A DNA stretch of 14,507 nucleotides from Candidatus Thorarchaeota archaeon (GTDB lineage: Archaea > Asgardarchaeota > Thorarchaeia > Thorarchaeales > Thorarchaeaceae), in assembly GCA_030638785.1 (NCBI GenBank), contig DAOWDY010000067.1:1-14507 (forward strand), read 5' to 3'. Numbering within the stretch: position 1 is the stretch's first letter; each line of letters opens with the position of its first letter. The notes below the pieces were generated by a model. The model was not told the origin of the DNA. It did not search any database and saw only the letters and a list, made by a program, of their open reading frames with translations. Of this stretch, positions 1 through 6,226 are shown piece after piece. The translations under genes and the position numbers were made by a program.

Positions 1-274
1 CAAAGAGCCTGTACCATAGTAGACATTGTTTTGCTTGGTATAGATCATCACACTTCTTACATTGCTTGCTTTGAATGGAAACAGTACAGAATTCGTCTCG
101 AGTCTCTAGAGTGAGTCCCAAATGCCTTAGTAAATGAAACTTGACTTCTGCAAACCAATTGGGTGTAAATGAACCAAACTCGGTCACAAATGACTTCAAC
201 TCATCTGACAGTTCATCCACGTTGCAGTTCCAATACTCCTCACTTAGGTAGGGGGAACTCTCTTTCGAAGGCAT
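1..274 (-). CDS. Unknown protein, N-terminal part only (runs off the left edge)
   Basis: An open frame on the minus strand begins at ATG 274-272 and stays open for 91 codons to the window edge. The upstream in-frame stop is a TAA near 310. The visible peptide starts MPSKESSPYLSEEYWNCNVD and is acidic, then aromatic-rich, with four cysteines at residues 63, 72, 75 and 84 (C-x8-C-x2-C-x8-C), a spacing that could bind zinc. I do not recognise the family. It is divergently oriented to the propeller gene at 435, and about 160 bp of shared upstream DNA lies between them. No clear ribosome-binding site precedes the ATG, so translation may be leaderless or the start may differ. The length of open frame and the non-random composition argue that it is real, but the function is unknown. 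Confidence 0.5.
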   Translation of the reverse strand, partial: MPSKESSPYLSEEYWNCNVDELSDELKSFVTEFGSFTPNWFAEVKFHLLRHLGLTLETRDEFCTVSIQSKQCKKCDDLYQAKQCLLWYRLF

Positions 275-310
275 CACTGGTTCACACAATAGTCTGCAAT
301 CCTGCTCTTA

Positions 311-336
311 AGCTCATCAGTCTATGAGTATGAGCT
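311..336. promoter_or_regulatory. Inverted repeat AGCTCAT-N12-ATGAGCT in a divergent intergenic region
   Basis: Seven-base perfect arms (311-317 and 330-336) are separated by 12 nt, between the minus-strand gene starting at 274 and the plus-strand gene starting at 435. The position and symmetry suit a regulator-binding site shared by divergent promoters. This is inference; a 7-bp inverted repeat can also arise by chance. Confidence 0.2.
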
Positions 337-367
337 GAAATTGAAAACGAGATACATGACCGATAAA

Positions 368-376
368 TCTTATACG
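368..376 (+). promoter_or_regulatory. Possible TATA box for the propeller gene
   Basis: TCTTATACG lies about 60 bp before the ATG at 435. It would place a transcript start near 400 and leave a leader containing the GAGAGGT ribosome-binding motif at 418-424. This is a position-based call only. Confidence 0.3.
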
Positions 377-434
377 TATTCTACATAGGACGAACTCAGA
401 CTACCAGTGGTTTGACTGAGAGGTCACATTGACA

Positions 435-1442
435 ATGCCAGCACTTAGCTTACTATCAAGTCACCAGCTAAAGGAAGTAGTCACGAATCTAGAAATTGTG
501 GACATGACTGGTGATGGCCGTGATAACATCATCGTGGGTTCTATTAGTGGTAGTTTAAGGGTGTTTGATTTCCAAGATGACGATAAACCACCTAAGGAAA
601 TTGCAGCTCTCTCGGATCTGATACCAGTATCTACTCTTGGAGTAGGAGATGTGACGGGGAATGATGTTCCAGATCTCGTCATTGGAGGACTCGACAATAC
701 TATCAAAGTAGTAAGTCTCAAGGGGAAGAAACTGAAAATTATAGACGATACACCCCTGGGAAATCTACCTACAGCTGTGGTTGTTGCAAATGTGATGGAT
801 GACAAGAAAGCGGAGGTCATTGCTGCAACTAATGACAAAGCACTAAGATGCTACGGGTGGTATGGGTCGTACCTTGACAAGCTTGCCCACAAGGTTGTAG
901 GAAGACCTGTATTCTCGATGAAGCCACTTTGCATGGATGGTGCACCTTACTCGCGTTTTGTATTCGGAGACGACTCTGAAACTATATTCATGTACCAATA
1001 TGCAGATGATAGACTGCACGAAATAGGAAAGGCCAAAGTTAATGGCGAAGTCAGTCTTGTTGCAACAGGAAAGGTCATTGAAGGAATATTGGACAACGTC
1101 GCCACAGTAAGCAATGGAAAGCTAATCTCATTACTAGATGTTTCTCAAAAGCGCATTGTGACGGTTGCCCGGATTAGAGCACCTAACGCAGTAACTTCAA
1201 TCCGAGTAGGAAGCATTCTGAATGAAAGCCGCTCTTTTGGACAAGTCTTAGTCAGCCTTACAAACGCCAAGATTTCAGTGCTTGCTCTTGATGGTAGAGA
1301 ACTCTACGAAGAAGCCTCTTTGAAGACCTCAGGAAAAGGCGCCGATTCACTCATAGCATTTGGTGATGTCAATGCAGATGGTAATGTAGAGATTGTACAA
1401 GCTGTTGGTAACAAACTCAACTTTGTCAGTGTTGATTCTTAG
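435..1442 (+). CDS. FG-GAP/VCBS-like beta-propeller protein
   Basis: The gene encodes about 335 residues made of repeated units of roughly 45-50 residues. Several carry the Ca-binding-loop signature seen in FG-GAP/VCBS (integrin-alpha-type) blades: DMTGDGRDNIIVGS near the N-terminus, then DVTGNDVPDLVIGG, VMDDKKAEVIAAT, and DVNADGNVEIVQA near the C-terminus. Each is followed by a strand such as LRVFDF or IKVVSL. This points to a single propeller. There is no signal peptide or membrane segment, so a cytosolic scaffold or binding role is likely. A layout like the N-terminal propellers of eukaryotic BBSome-type coat proteins is possible but unproven. An in-frame TTG lies at 429, but ATG 435 is preferred because GAGGT ends 10 nt before it. 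The gene converges on the gene at 1461, leaving only 18 nt between stop codons. Substrate and partners are unknown. Confidence 0.75.
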   Translation: MPALSLLSSHQLKEVVTNLEIVDMTGDGRDNIIVGSISGSLRVFDFQDDDKPPKEIAALSDLIPVSTLGVGDVTGNDVPDLVIGGLDNTIKVVSLKGKKLKIIDDTPLGNLPTAVVVANVMDDKKAEVIAATNDKALRCYGWYGSYLDKLAHKVVGRPVFSMKPLCMDGAPYSRFVFGDDSETIFMYQYADDRLHEIGKAKVNGEVSLVATGKVIEGILDNVATVSNGKLISLLDVSQKRIVTVARIRAPNAVTSIRVGSILNESRSFGQVLVSLTNAKISVLALDGRELYEEASLKTSGKGADSLIAFGDVNADGNVEIVQAVGNKLNFVSVDS

Positions 1443-1460
1443 ATTATGAATCAGAGAGCC

Positions 1461-1880
1461 TTATTCTAGTTCAGGCATATAGATCTCATTTGCTTGGAGT
1501 ATCTTGATTGTCTTGACTTTGGTCTTTGCTTCAATTTTGGGTACAACATGAGTTTCAGCCCAGTTCTTTACAGCTGCACGGGCTTCTTCTATGTCAGCAC
1601 CTTCTGCATTACGATCTAGTCTGATGAATAGGTTGTAGGGCTCTCGTTCTGAAACATCCTTCTTCACCATTGCCCAGAACGCTTTTGATCCCTCAGCGAC
1701 ATCAATTCTTCCAAGAATTTCTGCCCACTGTTTACCTTCCATTCTCTTTGTTACGATAGCTAAATCTTTCAATTCAGACACTTCCTTCAGTGCCTCTAGA
1801 ACTTTGTTTCCTACAGCTATGAAGTCAGATGCGTCTTCAAATTCAGCAACAAGATAATGATCAGCCCGAAAGACAGCCAT
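1461..1880 (-). CDS. Small conserved-looking protein of unknown function
   Basis: This is a 139-residue soluble protein of mixed alpha/beta character with no signal peptide, membrane segment or cysteine cluster. It begins MAVFRADHYLVAEFEDASDF and has a lysine/glutamate-rich C-terminal half ending in MPELE. I do not recognise the family. An ATG five codons upstream (1895) would give 144 residues, but GGAG sits 9 nt before the ATG at 1880, and the inferred transcript start from the TATA-like box at 1931-1940 leaves a sensible leader for 1880. It lies downstream of the CDP-alcohol phosphatidyltransferase gene on the same strand but appears to have its own promoter, so it need not share that pathway. 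Confidence 0.7.
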   Translation of the reverse strand: MAVFRADHYLVAEFEDASDFIAVGNKVLEALKEVSELKDLAIVTKRMEGKQWAEILGRIDVAEGSKAFWAMVKKDVSEREPYNLFIRLDRNAEGADIEEARAAVKNWAETHVVPKIEAKTKVKTIKILQANEIYMPELE

Positions 1881-1930
1881 GATTGGATACTCCATCTAGT
1901 GATTAATGGCGGCCTGTTGCATTTGGCTCT

Positions 1931-1940
1931 TAAGTATAAT
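1931..1940 (-). promoter_or_regulatory. TATA-like box for the 1880-1461 gene
   Basis: The minus strand reads ATTATACTTA here, just after the stop codon of the upstream phosphatidyltransferase gene. The inferred transcript start is near 1908, about 28 nt before the ATG at 1880. Confidence 0.4.
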
Positions 1941-1953
1941 GGTGGGGGGAATT

Positions 1954-2574
1954 TCACTCTTCAAGGTCTTCCAAAGTTTCTGATTTTAGTTGATTTCTAT
2001 ATACAACAAAACGATAGGCAGCAGTGCCAAGTCCCAAAACTGTCACCACAATAAGACCCCACTCAATTAAGAAAACAATGGAGAACAGAAATAACGTGAA
2101 TAGTCTCTCAGAACGAGCACCTAATCCTATGTCTAGATCAGTTACACCCATAGATTCTGCACGGGATCTTGAATAACTTGTGAGAAGCCATCCAAGAAGA
2201 CAGAGATATGCCCAAGAATCAACTGACAGGCTTAGTATCATTACACCAGAAAATCTCACGGGGATGGCAAGAATCATAATCGCCTCTGCGACCTTATCGG
2301 TAAAGGAGTCTGTGAAGGCTCCTTGGGTCGATGATTTGCCAGAGGCTCTTGCAACAGCACCATCAACACCATCAAGGAATCCAACAGTGAACACAAGAAT
2401 CCCGAATGCAATCTGATTGCCTGTTATAATTAATGAAAGGAATGCAATAAACGCGAAGAGAATAGATAGGTAGGTAATGGTATTGGGATGAACATTCATT
2501 CTAATGATTGGTGCAGCAACTCGTAGAACAGGCCCCCTGAATACTCTACGTAATCTGAATCTACTTGGTGACAT
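1954..2574 (-). CDS. CDP-alcohol phosphatidyltransferase family membrane enzyme
   Basis: This 206-residue integral membrane enzyme displaces CMP from a CDP-activated substrate with an alcohol. The family signature D-G-x2-D-G-x2-A-R-x8-G-x3-D-x3-D is complete at residues 68-93: D68, D71, D89 and D93 are the metal ligands/catalytic base, within LDGVDGAVAR and then GAFTDSFTD. Hydrophobic spans lie around 33-50, 54-67, 96-115, 119-131 and 157-185. In archaea this family makes archaetidylinositol phosphate, archaetidylserine or di-inositol phosphate; the sequence alone does not decide which. It follows the nucleotidyltransferase gene by 6 nt. Its GGAG motif (2587-2584) overlaps the end of that gene 9 nt before the ATG, so the two are probably translationally coupled. 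The pairing favours an inositol-phosphate or similar polar head group. Confidence 0.85.
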   Translation of the reverse strand: MSPSRFRLRRVFRGPVLRVAAPIIRMNVHPNTITYLSILFAFIAFLSLIITGNQIAFGILVFTVGFLDGVDGAVARASGKSSTQGAFTDSFTDKVAEAIMILAIPVRFSGVMILSLSVDSWAYLCLLGWLLTSYSRSRAESMGVTDLDIGLGARSERLFTLFLFSIVFLIEWGLIVVTVLGLGTAAYRFVVYRNQLKSETLEDLEE

Positions 2575-2580
2575 TGGCGC

Positions 2581-3591
2581 TCACTCCGTGAATACATGTT
2601 TGTTGAATACCACAACTCTTGAGAGTTTTGTATGACTGGATACTGAAGGTTTTTCAAATAGCACAGCATCACTAATGAAACAACCTTCTTGAACCTCCGT
2701 TCCCTGACTCATGCTCACAAATGGCCCGATTACCGATTCAGACCCAATGGAGCAACCACCAGCGATGACAGACGGACCACGAATGGTAACACCAGCCTCT
2801 AGGGATATTCCTGAATTAAGAGTTAGTTTTTCTCCGGTTTCAATAACATCTCCTTCGGGAATATAGATACCACGAGTTTCAGAAGTATACTTAGAGAGAA
2901 GAGCCCTATTGGCGTCTAGAATATCGGAGATTGTATCGAGGTCAAACCAAGGTGTACTGACTGTTCGGGTATGTATTGGCTCACCTTGCAAGAGGACATT
3001 TGCAATCACCTCTCTCACTCTTGTTAGACCCTGAGCCCGTCCTGTTCTACAGGCTTTAATAAAATCTGGTTCTACAATCAAAACCATCGCAGATCTACCA
3101 GTATTTGCATTATCCATCCCAGTGTCCCCGATTCCTAAAAGAGTACCATCTTCGTTGATTGTGAGATTGGTCCCTTTTCCTCTTGAGCCATCTATTGCAA
3201 TGGTCAAAAGTCTTCCAGAACTAGATTTGTGTGCATCAACTATTTCTTGGAAGAATCCTTTTTCAGCTACAAAATCCACGGGACAGATAATTGTTGGTCC
3301 TTTGACATCTCCAGCTGCTACGACCAGGGTTTCAAGAGGGCCGATTTCATAATCCGGTGCATCGATGAGATTGATTGAAGAATCTGGAAAATGAGATTGT
3401 ACGAACTCGCGAACAAGCGGACCTTTCCATCCAAGACCAATGTTTATCGCAACTGGTGCAACGTCTTCAAGATTCTGGACCAAACGCTCAAGGAGAGTCA
3501 TACCTGCACAGTGAACCAGAGCTTTTGGTATATCATCTGTAAGCTGCCCCATTCGTGAACCGCGGCCCGCTGCAAGAATCACTGCGCGAAT
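2581..3591 (-). CDS. Sugar-/inositol-phosphate nucleotidyltransferase with left-handed beta-helix tail (probable AUU start)
   Basis: The N-terminal domain is an NTP-transferase: RAVILAAGRGSRM at residues 2-14 is the nucleotide-binding loop, PK follows at 22-23, CPVD at 103-106 supplies a likely metal-binding Asp, and PWFDLDT is at 215-221. Residues about 242-332 show hexapeptide-type repeats (left-handed beta helix). In Archaeoglobus-type inositol-1-phosphate cytidylyltransferases the same kind of domain is fused to a CDP-alcohol phosphatidyltransferase; here that partner is the next gene, 6 nt downstream, so CTP-dependent activation of inositol phosphate is the leading guess. The frame is open upstream to an ATG at 3723, but that 44-residue extension overlaps the divergent yrdC gene and resembles nothing. 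GGAGG (3603-3599) lies 7 nt before an ATT at 3591, exactly where the family begins, giving 336 residues. The next GTG (3582) is 16 nt from the site. Function beyond NTP-transferase is inferred. Confidence 0.8.
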   Translation of the reverse strand: MRAVILAAGRGSRMGQLTDDIPKALVHCAGMTLLERLVQNLEDVAPVAINIGLGWKGPLVREFVQSHFPDSSINLIDAPDYEIGPLETLVVAAGDVKGPTIICPVDFVAEKGFFQEIVDAHKSSSGRLLTIAIDGSRGKGTNLTINEDGTLLGIGDTGMDNANTGRSAMVLIVEPDFIKACRTGRAQGLTRVREVIANVLLQGEPIHTRTVSTPWFDLDTISDILDANRALLSKYTSETRGIYIPEGDVIETGEKLTLNSGISLEAGVTIRGPSVIAGGCSIGSESVIGPFVSMSQGTEVQEGCFISDAVLFEKPSVSSHTKLSRVVVFNKHVFTE

Positions 3592-3598
3592 ATGAAAT

Positions 3599-3603
3599 CC
3601 TCC
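3599..3603 (-). promoter_or_regulatory. Strong ribosome-binding site deciding an AUU start
   Basis: The minus strand reads GGAGG followed by ATTTCAT and then ATT. No ATG, GTG or TTG in the correct frame lies at a normal distance; upstream in-frame codons from 3660 down to 3592 contain no usual start. Confidence 0.6.
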
Positions 3604-3627
3604 TTCATACCGATACGATGTAGAAAG

Positions 3628-3658
3628 TTCATATGTATGTTTGGCACAGTAATTTATC
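3628..3658. promoter_or_regulatory. Divergent promoter region (nucleotidyltransferase / yrdC)
   Basis: On the minus strand GATAAATTACT (3658-3648) could be the TATA box for the nucleotidyltransferase, giving a leader of about 35 nt. On the plus strand TTCATATGTATG (3628-3639) could serve yrdC, whose transcript would then start close to its GTG codon. Both are positional calls without experimental support. Confidence 0.3.
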
Positions 3659-3670
3659 GTGGGCAGAACC

Positions 3671-4372
3671 GTGAATGCAAGGATCATCAAACTAGAGAAA
3701 GAAGAGGATTTCGAGATTGCCATTGACGCTGCTGCAGAAATTCTTGAAGAGGGAGGTCTAGTTGTTTATCCAACTGACACGAGCTACGGCCTTGCATGCG
3801 ATCCTAGAAATTCAGATGCTATTGAGAAATTATTCGAGGCAAAAAATCGCAACAGGGATAGCGGTGTTCCACTTCTTTTTTCAGACATTCAGCAATGTGA
3901 AGAGTACCATGAGTTTGCCGGTCTTGAGAGAGTATTAGCCAGATTATTCTGGCCAGGTGTTCTGACACTAATCGTAACAGCCAAGGTATCGGTTCCTAGT
4001 CTTATCACTGGAGGAAGAACAACAGTTGCGGTTCGAGTGCCCAATAACCCGATTCCACAAGGTATTGCAAGAAAAATAGGCTCACCGATTGTGGGTACAA
4101 GTGCAAATCTAGCTGGAGGGCCAAGTCCATTTGTTATATCCACCGCACTGGAGCAACTAGGTGACAAAGTAGGTCTATACATAGATGACGGACCATCAAA
4201 GGAAGACACCAACTCAACAATCATTGGTGTTGATGAAGAAGAAGGGGGCTATTCAAGCATCAAGGTCTTTAGAGTAGGAGCTGTGTCTATACAAATGCTC
4301 ACAGATAGTCTACGCGTTGATACGGATGCAGTACGATTCTGGACCAGCAGAATAGTTCATGCAGAGATGTGA
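3671..4372 (+). CDS. Threonylcarbamoyl-AMP synthase (YrdC/Sua5 family)
   Basis: This cytosolic enzyme makes threonylcarbamoyl-AMP from threonine, bicarbonate and ATP, the activated intermediate for t6A at position 37 of ANN-decoding tRNAs. The protein has 233 residues, a YrdC domain plus a short tail, without the extra C-terminal domain of Sua5. Visible family motifs are YPTDTSYGLACDP, the K-x-R basic motif in KNRNRDSGVPLLF, AVRVPN, GTSANLAGGPSP and a late NSTIIGV segment that contacts nucleotide. GTG at 3671 (NARIIKL) fits the usual N-terminus; a GTG at 3659 would add four residues. No ribosome-binding site is seen, so leaderless translation is likely. The THUMP-domain gene follows at once, and a KEOPS subunit gene that uses its product converges from the other strand. 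Confidence 0.92.
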   Translation: MNARIIKLEKEEDFEIAIDAAAEILEEGGLVVYPTDTSYGLACDPRNSDAIEKLFEAKNRNRDSGVPLLFSDIQQCEEYHEFAGLERVLARLFWPGVLTLIVTAKVSVPSLITGGRTTVAVRVPNNPIPQGIARKIGSPIVGTSANLAGGPSPFVISTALEQLGDKVGLYIDDGPSKEDTNSTIIGVDEEEGGYSSIKVFRVGAVSIQMLTDSLRVDTDAVRFWTSRIVHAEM

Positions 4373-4375
4373 GGT
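4371..4375 (+). promoter_or_regulatory. Ribosome-binding site overlapping the yrdC stop, deciding a CUG start
   Basis: GAGGT overlaps the TGA stop of yrdC (TGAGGT) and lies 8 nt before CTG 4384, the codon at which the THUMP reading frame plausibly begins. This arrangement suggests translational coupling. Confidence 0.45.
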
Positions 4376-4383
4376 AGAGTCTT

Positions 4384-4917
4384 CTGCAAGAATTCAATAT
4401 CCTAGTCGGTTGTCCCCGTGAGCGGGAGCGAGCTGCAACATCAGAGGTACAATATTTCATTGGAGATATCATCGGAGATGAGAACCTACGTGTCTATAGC
4501 ACTCATGTGATTGGACTCATTACATGCAAGACCTCCCTTGACCCGTTCTCAGTGATTGAAAAACTTAAGGAAATCGCCGAGGAGAATGCCTACCAGTTTC
4601 GATATGCAATCAGGTTCACTCCACTGGAACGGTGTGTGAATTCAGATATTGATTCAATTGTAAATGCTGTAGAGGAACTGCTTCCCAAGATTGATGAGAA
4701 CGAATCCTTTAGAGTTACTGTGCGACGTAGGCATACTGATCTGGATCATATGGAAGTAGTGAGTGCGGTCGCTAGTGTTGTGTCTAGAAAAGTCAACCTG
4801 GATAATCCGGACAAAACTGTATGGATTGAGATTGTGGAAGAACTTACAGGAATCTCGATTTTGGATCCGGAGCAGGATATTCTATCCATAATGACCATGC
4901 GCGATGATATGTACTAG
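4384..4917 (+). CDS. THUMP-domain RNA-binding protein (Tan1/THUMPD1-like), probable CUG start
   Basis: The protein has about 177 residues. THUMP domains bind tRNA, and the stand-alone Tan1/THUMPD1 type is the tRNA adaptor for ac4C formation in eukaryotes; archaeal relatives are presumed RNA-binding adaptors. The first standard start in frame is GTG 4507, giving 136 residues, but the frame is open back to a TAG at 4375, and the extra segment reads QEFNILVGCPRERERAATSE. That is coding-like and matches the N-terminal strand and basic helix expected for such proteins. No ATG, GTG or TTG occurs in that segment. CTG 4384 sits 8 nt after GAGGT. The THUMP core spans the TCKTSLDPFSVIEKLKEI and FRYAIRFTPLERCV segments to FRVTVRRRHTDLD. 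It is encoded directly after yrdC, so a tRNA-modification operon is likely. Confidence 0.75.
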   Translation: MQEFNILVGCPRERERAATSEVQYFIGDIIGDENLRVYSTHVIGLITCKTSLDPFSVIEKLKEIAEENAYQFRYAIRFTPLERCVNSDIDSIVNAVEELLPKIDENESFRVTVRRRHTDLDHMEVVSAVASVVSRKVNLDNPDKTVWIEIVEELTGISILDPEQDILSIMTMRDDMY

Positions 4918-4918
4918 A

Positions 4919-5500
4919 TCAGGTGTCGAATGCAACCATAGAAACTCGGCTCACCACGCATCGTGAAAGTGCAGCTTGGAGTGCAGTAGGTTCATTGGAT
5001 TCGGTAAGTGCTTCGATCTCAACCTTCTCAATACCGAATATCCTCATAATCTCCTCCAGTCGAGCTAAATCCGGGGAGAATGCAGGTTCACTTGGTCTTC
5101 CAATCTTGTCCGTTAGGCCATTGAGGCATTGAAGAACTTCATCGCTTGTAGAGGCGATCGCAACTATCGCAATATTTGAGAGATTGTCCGAAATTCCCAT
5201 GGTTGACAGAGCTCGCCCTATCTGATGTTGGCCTGATGCAAAAACAGCAACCTCGACGCTCAGAGACCTTGATTGAGCATAGTTTCCATTCCATGCGTTC
5301 ACAGCATTCTGAGATGCAGATAATAGGTGATGAACGTCAACAATCTTTGCTGCATCAAATAGCTGAACTGCCAAAACTGTAGAGCCCTTATCAGAAACTA
5401 ACTTGAGCAACTGGTCAGTGTTGAGGGATTCCTCATTGTCCAATTCAACAATTCCTATAGACAGAGTACCTTTGTCAGTTACAAGAGTATCTAGATGCAT
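4919..5500 (-). CDS. KEOPS complex subunit Cgi121
   Basis: Cgi121 is the KEOPS subunit that binds Bud32 and helps recruit the tRNA 3' end while Kae1 transfers threonylcarbamoyl to A37. The family core is plain: VQLFDA at residues 45-50, HLLSASQNAVNAW, then SLSVEVAVFASGQHQIGRAL, with a C-terminal helix pair ending ALSRCVVSRVSMVAFDT. The length of 193 residues is slightly over the usual size because of a polar insert near 119-150. ATG 5500 is preferred because GAGG lies 7 nt upstream; an in-frame ATG at 5524 would add eight residues and starts 2 nt after the phosphoribosyltransferase stop. It is cotranscribed with that gene. Its stop codon is one nucleotide from that of the convergent THUMP gene. 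The rest of KEOPS (Kae1, Bud32, Pcc1) is not in the window. Confidence 0.85.
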   Translation of the reverse strand: MHLDTLVTDKGTLSIGIVELDNEESLNTDQLLKLVSDKGSTVLAVQLFDAAKIVDVHHLLSASQNAVNAWNGNYAQSRSLSVEVAVFASGQHQIGRALSTMGISDNLSNIAIVAIASTSDEVLQCLNGLTDKIGRPSEPAFSPDLARLEEIMRIFGIEKVEIEALTESNEPTALQAALSRCVVSRVSMVAFDT

Positions 5501-5526
5501 GATTAGTCCTCTGGAAACGGTCATGT

Positions 5527-6108
5527 CTATAGACGTTTGATGAAGTAGTCAGTCACAGTTGGTTCAAAACCGACTTCGAAGACTAGTTTGTCCCGTATCT
5601 GGTGTATATCAAGGGATGGATCTTCATCTTGAAATTTCTTCACAAGAGCAATGATTGATTCTCGGATCTCCCAAGGATAGACTGTCCAGCTATCTACAAG
5701 TTGCATATAGAAGTCAGGGACAATCCTTGATGAGGGCTTAAGATGTAGAACTGCACTTCGTAAATTCTTGGCTCCTAAACCTTGTACATATTCAATTGCA
5801 TGATACATGCTCTCACCAGTGTCTGCGACTTCGTCAATGATGAGAACGTTCTTCTCTTCTATAGGAATCGAGAGAGGCTGAGTGATCTTGGGTTCTCGAC
5901 CATGTTCACCCAAGTCAGTATAATACTCGATTCGTACATTGAACATGGCATTAGCATATAGCACATCAGAGAGAATTCGTGCAGGAATCCATCCACCTCG
6001 TGCAATTCCAATGATTAGATCAGGGACAAATCCACTATTGACAATCCGTTCTGATAGTTGAAGAGTCAGATTATACACGTCTTGCCAACTGAGAATTAGA
6101 TATTTCAT
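5527..6108 (-). CDS. Phosphoribosyltransferase (purine type, PRPP-dependent)
   Basis: This 193-residue type I phosphoribosyltransferase transfers the ribose-phosphate of PRPP to a base, most likely a purine, for salvage. The PRPP-binding loop is VLIIDEVADTGES near residues 87-99, preceded by DLIIGIARGGWIPARIL (the first phosphate-binding strand-loop) and followed by the aromatic WTVYPWE segment common in archaeal xanthine/hypoxanthine-type enzymes. Base specificity cannot be read from sequence. ATG 6108 is chosen; a TTG at 6117 would add three residues and neither has a strong ribosome-binding site. It is divergent from hutI and 2-26 nt upstream of the Cgi121 gene, depending on that gene's start, on the same strand, so the two probably share a transcript although the link is not obviously metabolic. 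Confidence 0.85.
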   Translation of the reverse strand: MKYLILSWQDVYNLTLQLSERIVNSGFVPDLIIGIARGGWIPARILSDVLYANAMFNVRIEYYTDLGEHGREPKITQPLSIPIEEKNVLIIDEVADTGESMYHAIEYVQGLGAKNLRSAVLHLKPSSRIVPDFYMQLVDSWTVYPWEIRESIIALVKKFQDEDPSLDIHQIRDKLVFEVGFEPTVTDYFIKRL

Positions 6109-6130
6109 TAGGTCCAACTACCATTCAGAT

Positions 6131-6183
6131 TTGCGTTGCTCACTCGTTACTACCTAATTAATCCCACCATCAAATTAACGCAA
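6131..6183. promoter_or_regulatory. Divergent promoter region with TAATTAAT core (phosphoribosyltransferase / hutI)
   Basis: The near-symmetrical TAATTAAT at 6155-6162 is placed to act as a TATA box in both directions, with transcript starts near 6131 (minus) and 6186 (plus). It is bracketed by a distant inverted repeat, TTGCGTT (6131-6137) and AACGCAA (6177-6183). The promoter role is inferred from spacing. Confidence 0.35.
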
Positions 6184-6208
6184 GGTACAAGAAGGTGGGA
6201 ACTCTACA

Positions 6209-6226
6209 ATGATTGAGTTGCCATGA
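6209..6226 (+). other. Possible five-codon leader ORF (MIELP) overlapping the hutI start
   Basis: AAGGTGGG at 6192-6199 is spaced for the ATG at 6209 rather than the hutI ATG at 6223. The ATG at 6209 opens MIELP, whose TGA stop (6224-6226) overlaps the hutI ATG as ATGA. It could serve as a coupling device for hutI, or be chance. Confidence 0.3.

Noticed and set aside
1433..1453. TGATTC/GAATCA hairpin between the convergent genes at 1442 and 1461
   Set aside because: Six-base arms with a 9-nt loop and no T-run; too weak to call a terminator.
3592..3723. N-terminal 44-residue extension of the nucleotidyltransferase from ATG 3723
   Set aside because: It overlaps the start of the divergent yrdC gene, has no family similarity, and a strong GGAGG sits after it, directly before the family N-terminus.
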